A stretch of DNA of 37,560 nucleotides from positions 1 through 37,560 of the forward strand of contig CAZKXU010000023.1 of NCBI GenBank assembly GCA_964556665.1, given 5' to 3'. Numbering within the stretch: the stretch's first letter is position 1; each line of letters begins with the position of its first letter. Below the pieces are notes generated by a model. The model had not been told where the DNA came from. It saw nothing but the letters and a program-made list of their open reading frames with translations, and searched no databases. Below, piece by piece: positions 31,945 to 37,560 of this stretch. Source of the DNA: CAZKXU01 sp964556665 (GTDB lineage: Bacteria; Bdellovibrionota_C; UBA2361; CAZKXU01). A program made the position numbers and the translations under genes.

Positions 31945-33022
31945 CCAACATAAGATCAGTCATTTTAGAAACACTATTGATTACCCTGTCTTTTGAGAAA
32001 GTAGTAAGGCCTGAAACTCCCTGATAGTGCGTGTCTGTAATACACTCCCTTAAAGCCACTATCTCCAATCCGCATTTTTCAACAGCGGCTTTAACAATAA
32101 GCAAATTATCGTATGCATGCACTGCAGCATATGATGGGTCTGCTCCGTATAAAGTTCTGTATTTTTCAACCATTCTGCCCTGAGCGTTTGTGATATAACG
32201 AATAAAGATTACACCATCTGCCTTGCTCTTATCCTCCATAATATCAGGATAATAAGTAAGATCAGCTGAAAAAACAGCGCCACGGAAATGCAACTCTCTT
32301 AACTGTCGTAAAAATATGGAAAGATCTCCTTCCTGAAGGTATACGATTATTGCCTCCACTTTGCTTTTAGTAACTGCTGCCAATGCTGCGCGAAAATCAG
32401 TAGTTTGAGGGTTAAATATGAACTCACGTAACGGCTTAAGTCGTAACGCATGCAGCTTACTAAGTGTCGCGCCCATTAGTTGATCAAAATAGCCGGTTGC
32501 TGTGTGAAAAACAGCGATCCTTGTAATCTTAGATGCTCGTATATACTCCACCATTTCATTCACATCTTCTGTCAGTGGAGGTCTAACAGTGAAGACAAAT
32601 GGACGGTCCTTCGTTAAAGTTTCGGAATAGGCTGAAGCTGAGATCATGATAGTACGGTAGCGTTGAGCCAAAGGAGCGGCGACCTCTGCAAACTCGACCC
32701 AGTTAGGACCAAATATTACGGGAACTTTATCTGAAGCTGCCAGTTTTGTGAATGCCGAAACTGTTTCCCGAGTACTAGAGCGGTTGTCTTCATATATAAT
32801 GTTGACTTTTTTATTAGCAATACCTCCTTTACTATTAATCTCCTCTCGTGCCATTTCAAGACCTCTCCGCTCATCTTCACCACCAATAGCTCCAAATCCG
32901 GAGAGTGAAAGTACAGCTCCAAAAGAGAGATCCTGTGCAGTAGAAATAGAGGCAACAAGGGAACTGAGTAGAATGGAAATTAAAAATCTTACGGCACGAC
33001 GTGACAATTTCTGGTTATACAT
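31904..33022 (-). CDS. Periplasmic substrate-binding protein, branched-chain amino-acid (LivK-like) type
   Basis: A 372-residue protein of the type I periplasmic-binding fold (Peripla_BP_6). The signal peptide occupies about 1-29. LSFGAVLSLSGFGAIGGEDERRGLEMA is the N-terminal ligand-domain signature, followed by INSKGGIANKKVNIIYEDNRS. The hinge, VPVIFGPNWVEFAEVAAPLA, and the YAAVHAYDNLLIVKAAVE helix near the end are also typical. No permease or ATPase genes adjoin it, so the partner transporter is elsewhere, or the protein is a stand-alone sensor. The ligand is likely an amino acid or small amide. Start ATG at 33022. Confidence 0.9.
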   Translation of the reverse strand: MYNQKLSRRAVRFLISILLSSLVASISTAQDLSFGAVLSLSGFGAIGGEDERRGLEMAREEINSKGGIANKKVNIIYEDNRSSTRETVSAFTKLAASDKVPVIFGPNWVEFAEVAAPLAQRYRTIMISASAYSETLTKDRPFVFTVRPPLTEDVNEMVEYIRASKITRIAVFHTATGYFDQLMGATLSKLHALRLKPLREFIFNPQTTDFRAALAAVTKSKVEAIIVYLQEGDLSIFLRQLRELHFRGAVFSADLTYYPDIMEDKSKADGVIFIRYITNAQGRMVEKYRTLYGADPSYAAVHAYDNLLIVKAAVEKCGLEIVALRECITDTHYQGVSGLTTFSKDRVINSVSKMTDLMLVKGKEFAPLLDVD

Positions 33023-33183
33023 ATTCGGTAAACATTATAAAAATAAAGGCATAACTTTCAACCACGCATCGGTGTCTTGCCACAAGCTTTATTCCAGACT
33101 GCGTCATCGCAGAGCAGATGGCTGATAGAATTATTTCATGGTGCGCTGCCCATCAATTTAGGTAGGCTCCAGTTGTTGCACCT

Positions 33184-34287
33184 CTAATTAGAATCTACCA
33201 GCAAGGCTTCCAACTTAGACTGCATTTCAGTCAACTGAACACTACTCTCTGCACATGCCGTAATATGCCCTAACTTCCGGCCTGGCCTATCTGATTTGGC
33301 GTATAGGTGTAGGTGGACATTTTGAAGCGCCAATATCGGTTCCGCATGTGGAGACTTAGACAATATATTGTACATAACTGAATACCCTCTTGTACTCGTT
33401 GAACCAAGTGAACTACCGGTAACTGCGCGAATATGATTCTCGAATTGGCTCGTATGTGCACCCTCAATCGTCCAGTGCCCAGAGTTGTGCACTCGCGGGG
33501 CCATTTCATTAAATAGCAGCTTGCCATTTTGCACAAAAAACTCCAGCGCAAAAACTCCACAATAATCTAAATGCGAAGCTACTTTCTGCGCATACTCTTC
33601 TGCTAATACTGCCAGCTTTTCCTGATTTGGCGCTGGAGCAACAGATCGCCACAAAATACCGTTACGGTGTAGATTCTCCACCAAAGGATAGCACTTCGTC
33701 TCTGCTCCTCTGCCTCTAACTGCAACAATTGAAATCTCACGATCGAATCGCACAAATTCTTCGAGAATGAGAGCCTGACTGCATAACTCCTGATAGGCAG
33801 TCTTAATCTCCGCCTCATTCCTGATAACTCGCTGCCCCTTACCATCGTATCCAAGTCGGCGTGTCTTCAACACCGCTGGAAAACCTAATTCCTGGCAAGC
33901 CTTTGTTAGATCCTCTAATGACTGTATAGCAAAGAAACGGTGAGTTGGAATGCCGAGCGTCTGACAAAGCGTTTTCTCCGACACTCGGTCCTGAGCAACT
34001 TCTAGCGCTTTATTATTAGGAGATACTGGAACATACTGCGCACAGTATGCTAATGCCTTACTTGGAACATTTTCAAATTCATAAGTTATCAGGTCCACAC
34101 TCTTTGCAAAAGCTTGCAGCGCTTCTAAATCTTCAAATGAGCCAACTACCTGCTCCCCTACATGACCTGCAGGCGCATCAGGAGCTGAGTCAAAGAAGCG
34201 GAAGCGATAGCCAAGCGGATATCCGGAAAGAGCTAACATCCTCCCAAGCTGCCCAGCACCTAAAATTCCGATTGTCTGAATCGTCAT
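33184..34287 (-). CDS. purK: PurK, N5-carboxyaminoimidazole ribonucleotide synthase
   Basis: A 367-residue ATP-grasp enzyme that carboxylates AIR to N5-CAIR with ATP and bicarbonate in purine synthesis. The N-terminus TIQTIGILGAGQLGRMLA is the PurK signature, then ATP-grasp residues in VLKTRRLGYDGKGQ and ILEEFVRFDREIS. NEMAPRVHNSGHWTIEGA is the conserved substrate-binding loop near 262-279. Length matches the family. The start codon is two bases after the stop of purE, so the pair should be one operon read from purE. Confidence 0.97.
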   Translation of the reverse strand: MTIQTIGILGAGQLGRMLALSGYPLGYRFRFFDSAPDAPAGHVGEQVVGSFEDLEALQAFAKSVDLITYEFENVPSKALAYCAQYVPVSPNNKALEVAQDRVSEKTLCQTLGIPTHRFFAIQSLEDLTKACQELGFPAVLKTRRLGYDGKGQRVIRNEAEIKTAYQELCSQALILEEFVRFDREISIVAVRGRGAETKCYPLVENLHRNGILWRSVAPAPNQEKLAVLAEEYAQKVASHLDYCGVFALEFFVQNGKLLFNEMAPRVHNSGHWTIEGAHTSQFENHIRAVTGSSLGSTSTRGYSVMYNILSKSPHAEPILALQNVHLHLYAKSDRPGRKLGHITACAESSVQLTEMQSKLEALLVDSN

Positions 34288-34289
34288 GT

Positions 34290-34856
34290 TTATTTTTTAA
34301 GCTTGCGCGGATCTCTGTTTTTTAACACCTTAGCCGTTTGTGCTTTGCGAAAATTAACTAGCTTAGCTCGAAACTCTGGATGCTTGTTGGCAACTATACT
34401 CGTCGCTAAAAGCGCCGCATTGATCGCTCCTGCCTTACCGATAGCCAATGTTCCTACCGGTATACCAGCTGGCATCTGTGCGATCGATAGTAATGAATCA
34501 AGCCCTTTTAATGCTTTTGATTCAATCGGCACTCCAAGAACTGGTATAGTTGTCTTTGATGCTGTCATCCCTGGCAGGTGAGCAGCACCGCCTGCTCCTG
34601 CAATAATAACCTCAAGCTTATTATCACCAGCACACTCCGCGAATTTAAATAGAAGATCAGGCGTGCGATGGGCTGAAACCACCTGCACTAGATAAGGGAC
34701 ACCAAAATCAGTCAATGTATCTACACAGTGTTGCATAGTTTCCCAATCAGACTGAGAGCCCATGATAATCGCCACTAAAGGCGATTTTCTCAAAGTTTGC
34801 TTTTGGCGCTTATCTCTTTTTCGTAACATGCAGAAATCTATATCATGTATATTCAT
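34290..34856 (-). CDS. purE: PurE, N5-CAIR mutase
   Basis: The class I PurE that converts N5-CAIR, the PurK product, to CAIR. MGSQSDW (32-38) is the phosphate-binding start, VSAHRTP (60-66) carries the catalytic His, and AGAGGAAHLPGM then GVPIESKALKGLDSLLSIAQMPAGIPVGTLAIG follow as usual. PurE is normally about 160-165 residues; here 188 are read, with a basic N-terminal stretch of about 25 residues before LVAIIMGS. The true start may be Met10 or a TTG nearer the domain, since none has a clear ribosome site. It leads the purE-purK operon. Confidence 0.96.
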   Translation of the reverse strand: MNIHDIDFCMLRKRDKRQKQTLRKSPLVAIIMGSQSDWETMQHCVDTLTDFGVPYLVQVVSAHRTPDLLFKFAECAGDNKLEVIIAGAGGAAHLPGMTASKTTIPVLGVPIESKALKGLDSLLSIAQMPAGIPVGTLAIGKAGAINAALLATSIVANKHPEFRAKLVNFRKAQTAKVLKNRDPRKLKK

Positions 34857-34896
34857 CGAAAGTCGAGCCTAGCCAACATTCGCCATTTCCCTTAAA

Positions 34897-34914
34897 CATA
34901 GATTATAATCTATG
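34897..34914 (+). promoter_or_regulatory. Palindromic -10 region of the SDR gene
   Basis: CATAGATTA and TAATCTATG form a perfect 18-bp palindrome that contains TATAAT at 34904-34909. If this is the -10 box, transcription starts near 34916, past the ATG at 34912; translation would then begin at the ATG at 34948. The palindrome could bind a repressor. Confidence 0.5.
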
Positions 34915-35751
34915 GGTACCTATGAATATGTGTTAGATAATGCAGCTATGGATCGAAAGATTGCACTGATTACAGGCGCTTCCTCAGGACTTGGTGCCGA
35001 GTTTGCTCGGCAACTTCATGCTAAAGGATACTCCCTTGTTTTAGTTGCGAGAAGGGAAGAGCTGCTAAGGGAGCTAATCAGATCTTTTGATAGCAGCTCA
35101 GGCCAAAAGGCAGAATTTTTGGTAGCGGATCTAGCCTCCCACTCCGGCATTGCTTCGGTAGTTGATTACATAAGTAGAAATAAGGTTGATCTTTTGATCA
35201 ATAACGCCGGGTTCGGTTCATTCGGTTATTTCGAAACTCTTAGCCTAACACGTGAGCTTGAAATGGTTGATCTAAATGTAAAGGCGCCATTAATCCTTTC
35301 CCATGCTGTTATTCCCCAGATGAAACAGAGGAAGGATGGAGCAATACTGAATGTATCCTCTATCGCAGCCTACCAACCTATTCCATATATGAGCACTTAC
35401 TCAGCTACCAAGGGATTTGAGTTAAATTACTCCTTAGCATTACGGTACGAACTTGCCCCCTACGGAGTACGGGTAATTACACTTTGTCCCGGCCCGGTAG
35501 CAACAGAGTTTGGAGGCGTAGCACGCGTCCCAGGCACCGCCACCGGAATACCGCGTGACACAGCAGAGGAGGTAGTAAGGGAAGGCATCGAAGCTTTACT
35601 ACTAAATAAAGCAGCCGTAGTACCTTGCTTGAGAGCTCGATGTCTTTATTATGCAGCGGCTTTATTGCCACGCACTTGGTCTACCTGGATAACCGGACAG
35701 CTGTTAAAGGCACCACTTAAGGCGACACTCGAGAGATCTAAGCATGGTTAG
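34912..35751 (+). CDS. Short-chain dehydrogenase/reductase
   Basis: A classical SDR. The cofactor site TGASSGLG (21-28) sits in IALITGASSGLGAEFA, with NNAG at 97-100 and the catalytic Ser150, Tyr163 and Lys167 (YSATK). ARREELL after strand 2 hints at NADP(H). Residues after the fold (about 245-279) are hydrophobic and basic, as in the membrane-associated SDRs of lipid metabolism. The reading frame allows 279 residues, but ATG at 34948 (267 residues) fits the usual SDR start and the promoter better. Its 3' end overlaps the protease gene by 8 bp, so the two are translationally coupled. Confidence 0.93.
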   Translation: MGTYEYVLDNAAMDRKIALITGASSGLGAEFARQLHAKGYSLVLVARREELLRELIRSFDSSSGQKAEFLVADLASHSGIASVVDYISRNKVDLLINNAGFGSFGYFETLSLTRELEMVDLNVKAPLILSHAVIPQMKQRKDGAILNVSSIAAYQPIPYMSTYSATKGFELNYSLALRYELAPYGVRVITLCPGPVATEFGGVARVPGTATGIPRDTAEEVVREGIEALLLNKAAVVPCLRARCLYYAAALLPRTWSTWITGQLLKAPLKATLERSKHG

Positions 35752-36625
35752 AGCTATCTTTATTCTCGTTATCTGCACATTTCTTCTTGCAGCACTTACT
35801 ACACCGATTATTTATGCAACTTTGTTGAATCTATATCCAGATCTACCTTGGCCATTCTCCCGTGTATATGATCGAGTCGCCATGTTATGGGTTGTCATCC
35901 TCCTAATTATCTTAAGAAAATCATTTAAACCGCATGAAGCGATTACATATCTAAGTGAAGGACACTGGAAAGAACGACTGAAGTTAATCTGCATCGGAGC
36001 TGCCATTTCAGTCACAGCTTCACTTCTGTGTATCCCTTTCATAGCAGAAAGCAGCACTTCCTGGCATGAAATGAATCTGCAATTTATTTACAAGCTAGCT
36101 ATAAAAATAATCCCTGCAGCGCTGATAATAAGCATAATCGAGGAGACATTTTTTCGAGGTCTTGTGCTCAGCTCTCTTCAGCGTAGTTTTAGAAATATAG
36201 TTGCAGTAACTTTTACGAGCATCCTCTATGCAGCTGTACATTTTATAGCACCACTTAAAAACTTTGTTCCAAGCAGCTCCTCTCCTATTGAAGGCCTAAG
36301 ATATGTCCAGGCTGTGCTACTGCGGGATATCACGCCTGATTTCGTATCTGCGTTTTTTGGTCTATTTTTAGTAGGCATTACCCTAGCAATTACTCGCATT
36401 CGCTCCCGCTCTATATATCTTTGTATCGGGCTCCACAGCGGATGGGTGATCGTAGTTAAAGGATTAACACCGTTTCTCAATATCAGCTCAGTGGCTCAAG
36501 GGGTAAGTAATCGATACTACCTACTTACTTTTCCAGAGGTCTGGCTCTCAGTTTTATTGGTGCTGGTAATTTTAGGGATTCACAGCAGCTTGAACAAGAT
36601 AGCCGCTAGGAAGAATTCGATCTGA
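35744..36625 (+). CDS. CPBP-family intramembrane glutamic protease
   Basis: A 293-residue membrane protein with about eight hydrophobic segments. The family motifs are present: EETFFRG (133-139), with the paired Glu and Arg; the YAAVHFIA helix with His166; and GLHSGWVIV with the second His near 232. CPBP proteins include eukaryotic CAAX prenyl proteases and bacterial immunity or bacteriocin-processing proteins; no bacteriocin gene is near. The ATG overlaps the end of the SDR gene and lies after GAGAG. Its last 54 bp overlap the converging methyltransferase gene. Confidence 0.92.
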   Translation: MVRAIFILVICTFLLAALTTPIIYATLLNLYPDLPWPFSRVYDRVAMLWVVILLIILRKSFKPHEAITYLSEGHWKERLKLICIGAAISVTASLLCIPFIAESSTSWHEMNLQFIYKLAIKIIPAALIISIIEETFFRGLVLSSLQRSFRNIVAVTFTSILYAAVHFIAPLKNFVPSSSSPIEGLRYVQAVLLRDITPDFVSAFFGLFLVGITLAITRIRSRSIYLCIGLHSGWVIVVKGLTPFLNISSVAQGVSNRYYLLTFPEVWLSVLLVLVILGIHSSLNKIAARKNSI

Positions 36626-37399
36626 ATTTGCCTCTCTTAAGTATAACGGTTCATGTCCTAATGAAATCTGCCTGCCACCTATCGCATCCAGCAATAGATT
36701 ATACAAAACTGCATCGCCATACTCATACTGATGTGAAGTAAGAAAAATATGTGCGCTCGTATCTGAGGAAACCTTTACCATCTTATCAATCAAAGGCTCC
36801 AATACCTCCTCTAACTGCCAACTCTTACTGTTTGAGATACGGCTAAAGCTTGGCGGATCGGCTATGACCAGATCATATTTTTTCCCGCGGCGGATCTCAG
36901 AATCAAGGAACTTTAGCGCATCTTCAGGGATAAGCCGTAATCGCTCCTGTGGAATTTCATTCAATTTAATATTCTCAGCTGCCCAGGTTAAACATTTTTT
37001 TGAGATATCTACATGTGTTACCGTAGCGCCTAATTTAAGCGCTGCTACAGTTGCTAAACCGGTATAGGCAAAAAGATTAAGAATGGAGGCTTGAGGGTGA
37101 TGTTTGATCGCCTCCTCAATCTTGCTTATATATCCAAGATGTTCAGGGAAAAATCCGATCTGACCATTATCCTGCAACCTTAATCTAAGACGAACCTTGA
37201 AAAACTCCCCCTCCCATTCATCAAACTGCTTAGCATGGGTACGCCAGCCGGATTTAGGTTCAAAGCGCGCATGCGCCTGCGTCCAAAGATTTGGCGATCT
37301 CTTTTTCCATAGTGAGAACTTGGAAGGGCGAATAATGATCTTATCTCCAAATCTCTCTAGCTTCTCTGACTCGCCGCTATCTAGTAACTGATATGACAT
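36572..37399 (-). CDS. RlmI-like class I SAM-dependent rRNA methyltransferase
   Basis: A 275-residue protein of the COG1092 group. Motif I is ILNLFAYTGLATVAALKLGA (106-125), the acid after strand 2 is in THVDIS, and motif IV is IADPPSF (179-185), typical of base-methylating enzymes acting on RNA. WEGEFFKVRLRLRLQDNGQ and GFFPEH before motif I also match the family; the PUA domain of E. coli RlmI (396 aa) is missing. It may methylate 23S rRNA, but the exact base cannot be assigned. The start is ATG at 37399. It converges on the protease gene with a 54-bp overlap. Confidence 0.85.
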   Translation of the reverse strand: MSYQLLDSGESEKLERFGDKIIIRPSKFSLWKKRSPNLWTQAHARFEPKSGWRTHAKQFDEWEGEFFKVRLRLRLQDNGQIGFFPEHLGYISKIEEAIKHHPQASILNLFAYTGLATVAALKLGATVTHVDISKKCLTWAAENIKLNEIPQERLRLIPEDALKFLDSEIRRGKKYDLVIADPPSFSRISNSKSWQLEEVLEPLIDKMVKVSSDTSAHIFLTSHQYEYGDAVLYNLLLDAIGGRQISLGHEPLYLREANSDRILPSGYLVQAAVNP

Positions 37400-37510
37400 A
37401 AAATTTTAATGCTATTTTAAGTGGTGTAGCCGTGTAATTTCGGATGGTGTACCTAGAGTAAGAAGAAACTTATCTACTCTAGTCAGTGGAACATATGTTC
37501 TTTCCGATTC

Positions 37511-37560
37511 ACTGGGACCGCGGGCTTCCAGCCCGCATACGAATTTGCAGATAATCCGTT
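37511..37560. repeat. GC-rich hairpin repeat, cut by the window end
   Basis: The left arm ACTGGGACCGCGGGCTTCC plus AGCCCGC is followed by ATACGAATTTGCAGATAATC CGTT, which is almost the reverse complement of the loop of the copy at 5822-5897. The right arm must lie beyond 37560. The orientation is opposite to the 5822 copy. Confidence 0.8.

Noticed and set aside
32748..33125. 125-codon plus-strand frame over the start of the substrate-binding-protein gene
   Set aside because: Antisense shadow of a well-supported signal-peptide gene.

Overview
The window looks like a chromosomal segment of a Gram-negative bacterium of moderate G+C. It encodes lipoprotein and Tat-type signals, a periplasmic rhodanese, HtpX, and the purine genes purE and purK. 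A small histone-fold protein of the Bdellovibrio Bd0055 type, secreted proteins with Thr/Pro linkers and C-x(n)-C motifs, and an unlinked 5S rRNA gene point loosely to a Bdellovibrionota or deltaproteobacterium-like lineage. No 16S/23S sequence or universal marker protein is present, so that placement is weak.

Layout. Positions 1-5400 hold the tail of an unknown gene, a BON-domain lipoprotein, a rhodanese, a CorA-like protein without the GMN motif, htpX and a large secreted protein of unknown function. Positions 5400-12420 hold a GrpB-family protein, a secreted glycoside-hydrolase-like protein, an unknown protein, an SGNH hydrolase and a Y-family DNA polymerase, with GC-rich hairpin repeats between genes. 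Positions 12867-16456 form a unit bounded by two 186-bp near-palindromic elements that differ at one base. Between them lie a methyltransferase of the rickettsial protein-lysine methyltransferase type and a G+C-richer gene resembling archaeal type II glyceraldehyde-3-phosphate dehydrogenase.

Positions 16650-26000 are the accessory part. They hold a very basic protein built from about ten 41-residue helical repeats, an AT-rich DUF4143 ATPase, an orphan 5S rRNA gene, a small membrane protein, a VapBC toxin-antitoxin pair and a cysteine-rich Sel1-like protein. Last is a 921-residue protein made of six tandem modules of about 98 residues fused to a Rossmann/methyltransferase-like C-terminal domain. 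Two copies of an 82-bp palindromic element lie in this part. The two tandem-repeat proteins are the best candidates for something undescribed; I recognise neither repeat, and that they act on nucleic acid or in one system is only a guess.

Positions 26100-37560 are mostly ordinary: an unknown basic protein, a C45-type acyltransferase/peptidase lipoprotein, the bacterial histone, a SulP-STAS transporter, an alpha/beta hydrolase, an ABC-type substrate-binding protein, purE-purK, an SDR oxidoreductase overlapping a CPBP membrane protease, and an RlmI-like methyltransferase. The window ends inside another copy of the GC-rich hairpin repeat. No tRNA genes, CRISPR arrays, transposase genes or replication origin were seen.
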